Part shown: piece after piece, positions 45,701 through 59,500 of the stretch
Numbering within the stretch: position 1 is the first letter of the stretch
How the letters are laid out: the number at the start of each line of letters is the position of its first letter
NCBI GenBank assembly: GCA_037043235.1
Contig: JAWRVZ010000003.1
Location: forward strand, 11,583,001-11,647,000
DNA length: 64,000 bases
Origin: Rhodeus uyekii
Taxonomy: Eukaryota > Chordata > Actinopteri > Cypriniformes > Acheilognathidae
Direction of reading: 5' to 3'
The notes under the pieces: generated by a model
What the model was told of the DNA's origin: nothing
Database searches by the model: none
The model's input: the letters and a program-made list of their open reading frames with translations, nothing else
Program-made: the position numbers and the translations under genes

Positions 45701-48700
45701 TTATTGGAGGAGACACTTTCTGCATGTTTGAGATCTTGCCCTCGCTCTTTGAACTTGCAGAGCGCTTTCTGTAATGTCATTCAGGGGGCAAGTTGCACAA
45801 AACGTCCCATTGCTAAACAGTAAATCAGCCCAAACTTTTCTTTCTCCCCATAGTCCTCTCTGCTCTTACGCACGTCATAATGTTAAGCATCAGCAAACAG
45901 CTAACCGGACGATGTGGTGTTCATTGTGCCGCAGTAAATTCTCCCTGAGGTCTCGGTGCTTGTGACCAGAAGACTCCGCAATGTAAGATCCCTTTCGGAA
46001 TGTTTGGAACTACCATGGGACGCATTCACAATACGGGGGCCGGATGAGCCAAAGCAGCGATTCCTCATTTGCACTCGAAAAGGAGAGCGAGAGGTCTACA
46101 TGCTTTATGGCTTCAAAGAAAGTCCGCCCGTTGTTTTCATAACTGCTAAGTGTACTCGACTGCGTCTCCATAACCCTCCCTCACGCTCATATTCCCTTTG
46201 TAAGCCGGACTACACCACACATGCTCCATCATGCGTTTCGCTGCAACTGCAAAGTTATGATACTTTGAGCATCCAGGCATGGTTATTTTCCACGAGGGAC
46301 TCTGGAAAAACAGAGCGAGAGCGCAAATTTTCATTCTCGTTAATTAAGCTATGGAGAGAATTATTCCAAACAAAATGTATTAAAAATCAGACACAATGAT
46401 GTTATTCAAGGGGTGATAGAGGGAAAGAAAATAGAAAAGTTCTGATAAATTGATGATAAAGACACAATTCTTTATCTAAGATGTACATTATCTACAATGT
46501 CATGTCATGTTTATGTACAAGTAATACATTTATTTTAAAATAATATAAATTGGCTTAAACTCAGAATAAAAAATGAAATACAAATAATGTATACATATTT
46601 ATTTTAGAATATTTTATAACTATTTTATAACGTTTATATTGTTTAAATTAATACTCAAGTAAATTTGCTCAAATACTCCAATAAAAGCCCATGACAAGAA
46701 AATAAGTAAAATATAAAATCCAAAAGACCATTAAATAATAAACAAAAGACTATTCATTCAAGAATATTCATTTTGTTTAATTTAATAATTTTTTACAAGA
46801 TTTATTTTACTGTCTCCATGTATATAAAACAATATTGATATTATTTAATAAATAATAATAATAATATAAATACATGTATGTGTGTGTGTGTGCGCGTTCT
46901 ATGTTATGGGGTCAAAATGTCCCCAGAATGATAAGGATTTTGGATACTGGGGGTATTTTTTGGTCCCTATGAGGAAAACAGCTTATAAATCACACTAAGA
47001 GATGTTTCTTAAAATGTAAATGTTTCTGTTATCAGTAGGTTTATGGTTAGGTGATAGAATATACAGTTTGTACTGTATAAAAACCATTATGTCTATGGAA
47101 AGTCCTCATAAAACATGAAAACTCAACATGTGCGTATGTGTGTGTGAGTAGAGATATATATATATATATAGCCAATACAAAGAGGTTATATTTGAAAACA
47201 GACCCTTGGCTATTAGATCTTCAAATCAAATCAATGCCAGGAATAAATGCTATTAAAGGCTTCTCATTAATATATCTGTTGCATTTCAGGTGACCAGCAA
47301 TATCCCGTCCCTCCTCCAGTATACGGCTGCCACACTCCTTCTGACAGCTGTACAGGAAGTCAGGCTCTGCTCCTGAGGAACCCGTACAACAGGTAGGGCT
47401 CCAGTCCTGTCCAGTCCATCACACAAATAACATCCCAAGGTCATCTGAAACATGTTCCTCACACATGTTTGACTCCTCTCTCTCTCTGTCTGCAAGACAT
47501 GCACTTCAAGTCACTGCGCTTCAGATGTTTCTTAAATGCTTCCTTAACAGAAAAACAGACATCATGCAATTTAATAAATATTTTAAAAGATAGGAAAGAT
47601 GTCCAGACAGGCTACAGACAGTACAACTGATAGTTGTCAGGACACTCGGGGAGCAGGAAGTTCAAATCCAGTTGTGTTCCCTAGCCAGGCCTGTGCAACA
47701 ATCACAGACGCTTCAAAATGTGTTATGGCCGATCCAAAAAGTCACGCTGCCATAGAGGAACCGGGGAAGTTAAGTAACAAGAGGAGGAAAAGGAGGAAAA
47801 ATTGTTCGCACAGGATGTTCAATAAAGTTATTGCATTTTTTTTAAAGTGCATTAAAAATATACACTGCAGTTCAAAGGTTTGAGGTCGATAAGAGTTTTT
47901 GATTGTTTTTGTTCATCTTTTTAAAGTGCATTTATTCCTGTGATGCAAAGCTGAATTTGTAATCTTCAGTGTCACATAATCCTTCTGAAATCCTTTTAAT
48001 GGGCTGATTTACTGCTCAAGAAATATTTATTATTGTTATTAATCACCAATGGTGAAAATTGTTGTGCTGCCTAATATTTTTGTGGAAACTGTGATACATG
48101 TTTTTCTTTGATGACTTTAAAGTTCAATATAGCAGCATTTATTTTAAATTGAAATCGTTTGTTATATTAAGGTCTGAACAGTTTAATGCATCCTTGGTGA
48201 GTAAAAGTATTCATTTCTATAAAAAAAATGGTTCTGTAATCCACTTTTAAACGAACAAAAATATTCCAGAAAAATACAAGGAAATTGAGCATTCACAAAA
48301 TCCCCAAAATTCAGTAATAAACATCAATGTCAAGGGTTAAAAATAAGATATCTTTCCTGTAGCTCAAACAGTAGAGAGTGGCGCTTGCAACGCCAAGGTC
48401 ATGGGTTTGATCCCCAGGGAAAGCAAGAACTGATAAGAATGTCAATGTGTTCCTTGAATGTGATGCAAGTCGCTTTGGTTAAAAGCGTCTACTAAATACA
48501 TAAACGTAAATGCTGTGATTTCACAGAATATGGTCAAATCAAAGGTGGGTTCTGTCAAACATGCTTAATAAAGGTCAAGTGCGCTATGCCAAGACAAACG
48601 GTTTAATCCACCACCCGTTTGCACTTTCAGACCAGCTCTGAATTCTTTTGTTCTGATAAGTGGTTAACTGTTCTCGGTAGAATTCCCTTCGCAACTTCGG

Positions 48701-51700
48701 CTAATAGTACGAGCGCTACAGCCCCAAAATGATCTCACATTCCTCGGATGCTTTCGCCATGTTGTTTTTCCAGCGCAGAGGGAACATAAAGATTCAAAAT
48801 AACAGAATTGGGATGATAAGAGGACTCTGACTCAGGTCAAACTGCATTTTCCAGTTCCTGCTCCTCGGCGTTGTAATAAACAGGCCGCAGTGAGGCGGCT
48901 GTGAATCCTCAAATCAAAACGCTGTGCTGCTTTTCAAATCAAACGCCTGGTACCTACAGCTCTGTATTTACACAGGCATTGAGGTTAAAGCGGGGTTTTT
49001 AGTAGCACGAGGTGACGGGAATAAAAACGTCCAGATTTTCAAAGTAAAATTAGGTTGTTGTTAATCTCAAAGGCAGATGTAGTGTAAACTATTCACAATC
49101 TACAGGCTTCCTGTATCTGCGTCTGGTGCGTCAAAAATGAAAAACAAAGATCCAGACCATGTTGTACAGAGAGCCGACCAGACCAGTTATATCTCATCAA
49201 ACTATTAGCTCTTTTCCATGCATTTTATTCAGCTTGAAGGAATTTTCTAGTTAGACATCTTCTGTTAAATTCTGCTTATTATCTGATCTCCAAGTATAAC
49301 TTTACACACAGAAAAGATTAGTAAGCATTTTTTTGTTCACTAAAAGCACTGACTTCAGTTCTTCTGTTAAAACCCGTGTATAACCGTGTATAAGTCATAT
49401 ATTTTTATAGTTGTTTTAAGTTTTTATGGTTTTAGTCATTACATTGTCATGGATATGAATTATAAAATTTGATATAACTTCACACAGAAAGCGTTCCTGT
49501 AGCTCCATCAGTAGAGCATCGGTGCTTGCAACGCCAAGGTCATGAGTTCGAAAACTGATTAAAATGTCAGTGTGTTTCTTGAATGCAATGCAAGTTGCTT
49601 TGGATAAAAGTAATGAAAAAGATGAAAAAGTAAATGTAGAAAGGATTAGTAAGCATATTGTTTACTCTATATCTTTTTGAAACAGTGAAGATTTGAACAT
49701 TTACAGTCTGGCTCAATCAAATATTTTACTTTGTTTAAAAAATATTCTAGGTTAATTTTATGAAAGCACTCACGTTCATTCTTTTGTTAAAAACTGTATT
49801 TTTTGAGCTGCAAAGCAGTGTAAATCATTATTATTACAGTAGTTTGAAGGTTTAGGCATTATACTGTCATAGCAATGATTTATTAAACTGGATATAGCTT
49901 CACACAGAAAAGATTAGTAAGCACTAATTTACACACTAAAATCATGTTAACGCATAATTGTTTACTGTATGTCTTGTGGCTATTCTTTTGAAACAGTAAG
50001 TATTTTCAGATTTTTTGCTTGCTTCTCTTTCTTCCTTTCTTTGGTTTAAAGAAAATGAAACCGATTTTTCTTATAATCCATATAATACCTTAGATGCTGC
50101 TGATCAAATTGAACATGCACTGAATATACCTTTAAAAAAAGTCAAAGTTATCATTATGGGAATAGTCCTGAAACATTTTTACCACATTCAAAAGGGTCGT
50201 ATTGCGTAATTGGCTTCTTGAGCCAGTATTTTGATGCTGAAATACTGTTCTGTTCCTTCAACAGTGAAGCAAGCGCAGTACCAGGTACCAGTTCATACCG
50301 TCGTATGCTGTTGCCCGTCTATGATGAAACACTATGATGTCAGAGTTGCTGCAGATAAATCCAAACTATGTGTTTGGGTGAGCACCTGGCAGGGTAACTA
50401 ATGGCTCTACGGACAGGCTTTTAATAACGTATGGCAGATTTTTGGTCAGAGGGATGACCTGATTAACCGATCACCCCAGTGGTGTGGGTAAACTCCTCTT
50501 TTTGTGCGCATATGACACATTCATTCGCTGTTACCCAGGATGCCTTTGTCAAAAAGGCCATTTTTCATCCACACATTCTTTACATGTGACAGTGGCTGCT
50601 GTATTTTAATATTAACCCTGCTTGTTGTGAAGGAAAATACTGTACATGCATATTTTCTTAAATAGTATTTCTGTTGTTTTCAATCCCAGCAGCGATAATT
50701 TATATCAAATGGCGTCACAGTTAGAGTGCATGGCGTGGAATCCTGTCAACCCTTTGGCATCCACTATAAAGAGGTAGGTCGATGTGACCCACTCCTGTCA
50801 TGTAGGAAATTCTTCTGTGATTTTGATAAGCACACACTTGCCTCAGCTAAGAGAAGAGAAGAGAAGAAAAGGACATTTAATATGCTTTTGAGCTGTTGCT
50901 TACACTGAGAGCATAAATTGCCAATTTATATTATTGGGAGTTGAATTGGGAGTGCAAACCACATTAGTTTGGGTGCTGTTTCTTCTACGATACATTCATA
51001 TTAAATGCATTTCAACTAGTTGAACACTAGCAGTGTGTCCGTCAAAAAAACGACACTTTAGTTACAAGTTGTTGATGTCAAGAACAGACTTTTGCATTAT
51101 TAACCATACAATGACTGATATCAAAATAAAGGTTTTTACTATTCAGAATTGTATTTATTTTAACTAGTAAGAATTTAATTCTTGAAATTAACAATTGAAG
51201 TTGAATGGAAGCCTGTGGTGACATTTAACTAAAATTCATTTACAGATATCAAGAATTATAATTTTTACTAGTTGAATTGGGATTGATATCAAGCATTCAT
51301 ATTCGTCATTGTTAATATCAAGAATTAATGTTTACTAGTGGACATGCAATTCCTAATATCAAAAACTGCCATTGTTACTAGTAGAAATCTAATTCCTAAT
51401 GTTCAAGGATTAGCATTTTAACTAGTGAAAACTGAATTGTTGATATATATCCTGTGAATGATTCAAAGTCTTGCCATATTTTGCAGCACACTTGTATGTG
51501 AAATGAATGAATTACAACTTCCTGTTCATGCGGTCAGATTACAATACAAATCACTCATATAGGAAGACTTTTGTTTAGGGAAACAAAAACATACACCTCT
51601 GTAATTCTGAACTCTTGTAACTGATTCTAATGAGTTGGTTCTTTTAAGTTAATCAAAAACATACACTGCAACTAGTGCAGTCCAACTGTACTAATGACTT

Positions 51701-54700
51701 CTGATTCGTTTTAGTGAATCAAACGCATACAGTTTACAACTAAGTATGAGACTTAGTATGCATTTTGTCAGTAATATTTAAAAAATAAATATGTTACCTC
51801 AATATAGTAAATGAAATAGCCAACCACATTGTAGCATGTTTTTTTTTTTTGGTTAACATAAACAATATTCTTCATGCCACTTTAAAAGACTGTGAAAAAT
51901 AACTTGCATACATTATTTTGTTTTAATTGTGCCAGTGTTTACAATTTTCAACCTGCAGATGTCTTACTGTAGTCGTTTCTGCATATCTAACATCGAAAAA
52001 AGAAAAAATGGACCAGGTGGTCCTCATAGAGGTCCTCATGGTTGAGGAGATTCCCCCCCTACTATGTGAAGCGCTTTGAGCTCTGGAAAAGCGCTATATA
52101 AATGTAACATTTCTTCTTTCTTCTTCTTCTTCATAACCCAAAAATATAGATTTTATAGACAAGCAACGAGTGCAGACCGACTGTTCACTTTTTAGTGAAT
52201 CAAACACATACAGCTTTCAACTAGCTTTAAAACGTAGTATGAGTTTTTCAGTAATATTTTAGTGAACTATAGAGCGCAAGCAGTGTTTAACAGTGTATAA
52301 CTGCGAGCGAAAAACATCCCCCTCAACTTTCTTCTCATCTTTCTGTTTGTGCCAGAGAGTCGAGTGAACACATGCAGAATTAGCCTCTGTTTTGTCTGGC
52401 TTGAGAATGATATCCTGCCATATATTTCTGCCAGTGGCACCTCAGCCTTGACCAGGCCGAGCGCCGGCCCGCCGGGAGGAAGGGAGCAGTGCAGGGGGGG
52501 AGGTGGAAGTGCATCAGTGCACAATGGGACAGCCTCTACTCCCCCTGGGATCCAAGCGAGAATCCGCAGTCACGTTCGGCCAGGCGGGGAGGAGGCTGTG
52601 ACCTCTCTCCATCCTCTCTGAAAGAGTCAGAGGAGCCCTGGGTGACGGCCTGATTCATATGCTGATAAATGAGAGGGATGATGCAGGGAAAATCAGACAC
52701 GCTGATCGATCTCAAGGGGCTGCCATGGAAGCGTTGCTGTGGCTCCTCAAGCCGAGCTCAATCGTTCCTATATACATCTAGCAATCGAAATCTCTTCGCA
52801 TTCCTCCAAATCCCATGTCTGTCGCAAGACCAAGGTGGTTCGGCTTGGGTGAATGAATGAACTGTGAGAAGATTTACTGCAGGATGCTGTTTTGGACGGT
52901 CTTTCTGTCTGGCTGGAGACAAAGAGAACTTTATACCTCATGAACTGTTACACAAAATTCGTGAAATTTTGTTCAAGCAAGGCAAAGTTCTTCGCAGTAG
53001 CATAATGTGTGGTCGTTTCTCTTAAGGGAAACATGGTGTAGAATTATCCTGAGAAACGGCGTGTATTTACAGCCTGATGTAAAAAGGCATACCGCTGAGG
53101 TTCAAGCAGAAGTTCAACAGTGAGCAAGACCATACATTCCCCATTCATCTCTCTGACTGGCCCTACCTCAAATGTTTGGGGCAAAAATATTGCTCTTTGA
53201 AACAGGGAGCAATTTGCCCCAATGTCAGGATGAGTTACAAAGACATGAATCTGTGTGTTTTATGGCTAGCAATGCCCTCTATATGTCATCCAAACTTTGT
53301 GAAATAATGCATGGAGAGATTTAGGAAGGACTTTATCTGCTGTCGAACATAAATAGGAAAGTTATGAGGTAGAATTACTTTTTGTGAACTGTTGCTTTAG
53401 CTTGGAGCAATTTTTGACATTTTTACATGCATCAAAAAGCATGACTTAGTGATATTATTGTTGTAGTACATATCATTGCAATTAACTAAACGGTTTAAGA
53501 CGAAAAACGTTCGCAACATATTATTAGAGATCTGCACACATAAAAAAGAGAAAAAAATAAATACAAATGTATTATTTGTGAGTAAAAATATCTGATACTA
53601 TAACTTGTTTTCCATGCACAAAATGTGCAAATGTATAACATACAAAAATGTTCAAAAGTTTGGGGTCAGTAAGATTTTTTATTGTGTTTGAAAGAATTAT
53701 CTTATGCTCACCAAAGCTGCATTTAAATGATCACAAATACAGTAATATTGTAAAACATTCAGAAATCAGAAAACATTCTAATATGCTGAATTGTTGCTCG
53801 AGAAATGTCTGGATAGAAATACAAGTTTAGAAAAATGTGAAGTGATTTGAAATTTAAATCGTAACATTATAAAAACTCTCACTTGATAAAGGTAATGTGT
53901 TCTTTTTGAATAAAAGTATTAATTTCTTTTAAATCTCATTGATCCCAAACCTTTAAACTTGCATTTTTTCCATCTCAAAAATCAAGATTTATGCCTATAA
54001 CAAGAAAATGTCAATATGCATTTCCTGTTTTCTGAAAAATCTCTATTCCATCTGATCACAATAACAAAACGTTCTCCCCCTTTGAACACAAACAGCCATG
54101 CAGGAGGGTATGAGAGCGACCCCAACACACCCATGGTCTACAGCTGCAGCACACAGTACCGCATCCACACCCACGGCGTCTTCAGAGGCATTCAGGTCAG
54201 TATCTCTTACTCACGGCACACTTGAGTTCACGCTCAGGACACACTAAGATTCTTTGTGCTCTTGGGATGTGCTTGCATTGGGCCAAGGTCAGGCCATGGC
54301 GTACAAAGACACACACTCAACCCTCAACAAAGACTTACACACTCAACCCTTAATCATAAGGTTGATTATACAACTTGGTTAAATGATCACTCAAAAAGAA
54401 AAGAAAAAGATTTAGATGTGTGATACGGTGCCTTAAATAACTAATAAAAAAGAGACAAATGTAATTTAAAAAGAAGGTGCTGAAGAAAACAGTCTGACGC
54501 AATGAGAAGGCTATGCGAGAGGAAGCAGGCCCCTGCCAGAATAGCTGAGAGATTTGAAAGGCATTTCAGGATGAAAAGCGAAGAGGAATCACTTAAAAAA
54601 AGTCCATTAGCCGTAAAGCTGCAGTTTCCAGTTGCCTGCTGCTCATGCATATAAATCATTAACTCTTAATTAATGTCTGTCAGCAGCCTTAAAGCAGTAA

Positions 54701-54928
54701 AAGAAGAGATTCTCCAGAGCTGCTCTTGTCCAGAATGGGATGCCTTTCTTCACTTCTCTGTTTACTCTTTCTTTTCTTGTTGTATAAATGCTTGATGAGC
54801 AATTTTTCAACTTGGTATGGAGAGGTTGAGATAGATGCATGGATGGAAAAATGACAGAGAAACCGACAGATAGATAGAAAAATGATAGATGACGGACGGA
54901 TGGATAGATGGTAAAATGACAGACAGAC

Positions 54929-55003
<75 letters not shown>

Positions 55004-55083
55004 AAATAACTGACAGAGACTGTTAGACATAGAAAAATAGAAAGAAAAAAAACAGATAGATAGAAAAAAAATAACTGATAGAC

Positions 55084-55140
<57 letters not shown>

Positions 55141-55282
55141 AAAAAACAGATAGATAGAAAGAAAATTACTGAAACATAGATAAATAGAAACAGATAAATA
55201 GATAGATAGATAGATAGATAGATAGAAATAAACAACTGTTAGACAGAGATAAATAGAAAGAAAAAAACAGATAGATAAAAAC

Positions 55283-55321
<39 letters not shown>

Positions 55322-55392
55322 AAGAAAAAAACAGATAGATAGATAGATAGATAGATAGAAAGAAAAAAACAGATAGATAGATAGATAAAAAC

Positions 55393-55450
<58 letters not shown>

Positions 55451-55517
55451 ATAGAAAGAAAAAAACAGATAGATAGAAAGAAAATGACTGTTAGACAGAT
55501 GAATAGAAAGAAAAAAC

Positions 55518-55584
<67 letters not shown>

Positions 55585-55645
55585 CAGATAAAAACAGATA
55601 GATAGATAGACAGATAGATAAATAGAAAGAAAAAAACAGATAGAC

Positions 55646-55716
<71 letters not shown>

Positions 55717-55779
55717 ACGAAAAAACAGATAGATAGAAAGAAAATGACTGAGACATAGATAAATAGAAAGAAAAAAAAC

Positions 55780-55815
<36 letters not shown>

Positions 55816-55816
55816 T

Positions 55817-55861
<45 letters not shown>

Positions 55862-55865
55862 AAAC

Positions 55866-55899
<34 letters not shown>

Positions 55900-56012
55900 A
55901 TAGAACGAAAAAAACAGATAGATAGATAGATATAGATAGATAGATAGATAAAAACAGATAGATAGATAGACAGAAAATGACTGATAGACATATATAAATA
56001 GAAAGAAAAAAC

Positions 56013-56082
<70 letters not shown>

Positions 56083-56244
56083 AAACAGATAGATAGATAG
56101 ATAGATAGATAGATAAAAACAGATAGATAGATAAATAGAACGAAAAAAAACAGATAGATAGAAAGAAAATGACTGAGACATAGATAAATAGAAAGAAAAA
56201 AAACAGATAGATAGATAGATATAGATAGATAGATAGATAAAAAC

Positions 56245-56281
<37 letters not shown>

Positions 56282-56308
56282 TAGATAGATAGATAGATAG
56301 ATAAAAAC

Positions 56309-56342
<34 letters not shown>

Positions 56343-56421
56343 AAACAGATAGATAGATAGATAAAAACAGATAGATAGACAGAAAATGACTGATAGACAT
56401 ATATAAATAGAAAGAAAAAAC

Positions 56422-56466
<45 letters not shown>

Positions 56467-56481
56467 TAGATAGATAAAAAC

Positions 56482-56523
<42 letters not shown>

Positions 56524-59500
56524 AAACAGATAGATAGATAGATAAAAACAGATAGATAGACAGAAAATGACTGATAGACATATATAAATAGAAAGAAAAA
56601 ACAGATAGATAGATAGAAAATGACTGACAAATAGACTGATTGATGTATGTATTGATGGATGTACGCAAATGTATACAATCCATTAGTTAAAATCAATAAT
56701 TTAAAACTGCTAATCTGAACTGAAATGTCACGTACAAATCAGACGTAGCAGGCTAGCTCGCTGTGGTGTATCGCCTAGCCTGCTGTGTTACCGTCCCCGC
56801 GGGGTCAATATATAAGTCTGGCACTACAGCAGTAGAACAGATTTACTAATTTACTTATCAATAACACTTAACACTCATTCATTACCGTGCCAGCGTACGG
56901 AAACGCCATTATGCTAAGCACTAGTTAATTAAGAGCAGATGGGCTTTAGCAGTGGGCAAATGAGGGAAACGGGAGGAGCAGGGGGAGCGGAGCAGTGAAA
57001 TAGGGTCTGCCTAACGTCCGTGACTAACCGTTCACAGTCAGAGATCATATCAGGAGCATGGGTAAATCTGAATGATCATTTCACAGCTAATTCTGCAGTA
57101 ATGAACCGATTGGGCATGCTAATCATTAGCGGTTAGGGTGTGCAGCGTTTGCTGTAACACGAATTGAATGTTTTCAACTTCCTCACAGGATGTGCGGAGA
57201 GTACCCGGCATTACACCAGCCATTGTGCGTTCATCTGAGACCAACGAGAAAAGGCCGTTCATGTGCGCCTACCCAGGCTGTAACAAAAGATACTTTAAAC
57301 TTTCTCACTTACAGATGCACAGCCGTAAACACACAGGTAAGACAACCCACAGATGTTAGCACGTGTCATTAGCACAAATGCTAAGGCCATCAACATGTTT
57401 GGTTGTATTAAACTCATAGGGGAGAAACCCTATCAGTGTGACTTCACAGACTGTGGTCGCAGGTTCTCCAGATCAGACCAGCTAAAACGACACCAGAGAA
57501 GACATACAGGTTTGCGCCTCCGTCCCTCATTATTTCTGTCTTCCTGTTTTCCCTCTAGTATTTCCTTGGTAGAATATGAGTCTGTTTGGTAAGGGATAAA
57601 AAAAGATTAGAGCCTTAAATCTAAGCCCTCTTGTAAAAAAAATAAATAAATAAAAAAGTAGTACAGTTAGCATACCTTTAAAATGAGTACTTATGTAGAT
57701 TTGTTGATTTTTGGATTTCCCACAATGCTGAATTCGGAACCACATACTAGTATCTTACTCTTATTTATTTTGCCATAGAAAGATATGGTAAAATTAGAGT
57801 AGTAAACGCAAATTCACCAATAGTGACTCTGGCATGCAAGTAGAATCATGCTAATGATACTAATTCTTCATATCCTCTACAAAAAGGTGTGATAACACAG
57901 TCTGCAGTTGTCGACTTAAGGTCAGCTAAATGTTTACATTTTCACTCGCTTTCCAAGTGTGTGAAAACATTACAGTTTTCTGAGTTCCCCAGTCAGGCAC
58001 ATTTAGCGCAAGTGTTTGGCGATGCATTGCTATCTGGCCGGACTCTCTTTGGAAGTTGATCTCGCATACTTAATACAAGACATTTTTTTCACTCTGTCAC
58101 ATTTTGGCATGGTTTCTCTACTGTAGCCTATACTCGTTCTCTCCGTGTGTGTGTGTGAGTGTGACCACACGTGTATGTTCCTGTGTGTGTAGGCGTTAAG
58201 CCATTCCAGTGCGAAACCTGTCAGAGAAAGTTCTCACGGTCAGACCACCTTAAGACCCACACCCGGACACATACAGGTAAAACAAGTGCGTAAACCTTTT
58301 CATTTTTTCATAATTTGCTCCTCTCTTTCCACTCTTTGATGAATATTTGAACTATCAGAGGTCACCTTTCTTAAGCATTATGTTTTCCGTTTGTATTCAG
58401 CAATAAACACTGAAAAATTGCTCTTTTAACAAAATTTCTGTGGTTCTTAACTAAAGATAGATGAGCTTAAACATTTTTTAATTAAATGTTATTATTAAGG
58501 GGAAACAAAATCCAAACCCACATGGCCCTGTGTGAAAAAGGAAGGAGTGTGTCCCATTACATCTGGCATAAAAGTAACACCACATTTCAGAAATAGAACA
58601 TACCATCATACAACAGTAAAATATGGTGGTGGTAGTGTGATGGTCTGGGGCTGTTGGAACTGGAAGTCTTGCTGTGATAAATGGATCCATTGATTCAACT
58701 GTCTACCAAAAAATCCTGAAGGAGAATATAAAATAATCATTGCAAGTTATCTCAAACGCTTGATTGTAGTTTTTTGCTTTTAAGGGCCCAATCCGATATT
58801 AGGTTTAGGGGCCAATAACTTTTTCACACATGCCCATGTTGGTTTGTTATCCCTTAATAATAATAATAAATACAACCTTCATTTAAAAACTTAATTTTGT
58901 GTTTTCTTGTGTTATCTTTGACTAATACTTAAATTAGTTTGATGATCTGAAACATTTAAGTGTTACAAACAAGCAAAAAACTTTTTCACACCACTGTATA
59001 GTAGTTCTTAAAACAATAGTGGTGTAATGACTCACTAATTAAAATCTTGAAACGTGGATTTTTATAATCTCGACTCATTTGTTTCGATCAGTAATCGTTT
59101 TAAAATGCTAAGAAACAAATAAACTGCGATTCGATTGTGATTCAATTTTTTTAAATATATAATAATTAAATTATTACTTATGCAAATTAATGGAGTGTCG
59201 TTATTGCAGTCGTTCATGGCAAAAATAAAAAAATCCTAAAAATAGGAATTTATTAGTATAATCATAAACTGCATATACCAAACAATATGCAAAATTATTA
59301 CTATAACTTAAGGCTGCAGGAAAAAGTTGATTTCTGGATTTCAATGAATTTCGTGAAAATGTGAAAGATGAATTTGAACCAATTTGTGATAAATACTGAT
59401 TGAATGCACAGCCTTAAACATCAACAGACAAATAAATAGTTGATATATCTCCTATATAGGTTGATAAATGATTTAAAATCTTATTTTATTAAGTTTTTAT

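Noticed and set aside
45956..46399. 147-codon open frame in wt1 intron 2
   Set aside because: No recognisable domain or splice context; starts from a weak codon and composition is unlike coding sequence. Left as intron.
47599..47883. 94-codon open frame with a basic RRKRRK tract in wt1 intron 3
   Set aside because: Could be a decayed element, but no family recognised and no splice signals fit wt1.
48353..48440. A tRNA gene
   Set aside because: A and B box-like sequences are present, but the cloverleaf is degraded and a SINE body follows; a second copy nearby shows it is a retroposon.
50774..54095. The mammalian 17-residue alternative wt1 exon
   Set aside because: No 51-base segment with suitable splice sites and similarity; the exon is known to be mammal-specific.
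54670..56696. Very long minus-strand open frames (up to 576 codons) of Tyr-Leu-Ser-Ile repeats
   Set aside because: They are the translation of (CTAT)n in three frames; the GATA array lacks stop codons on that strand. No real protein.
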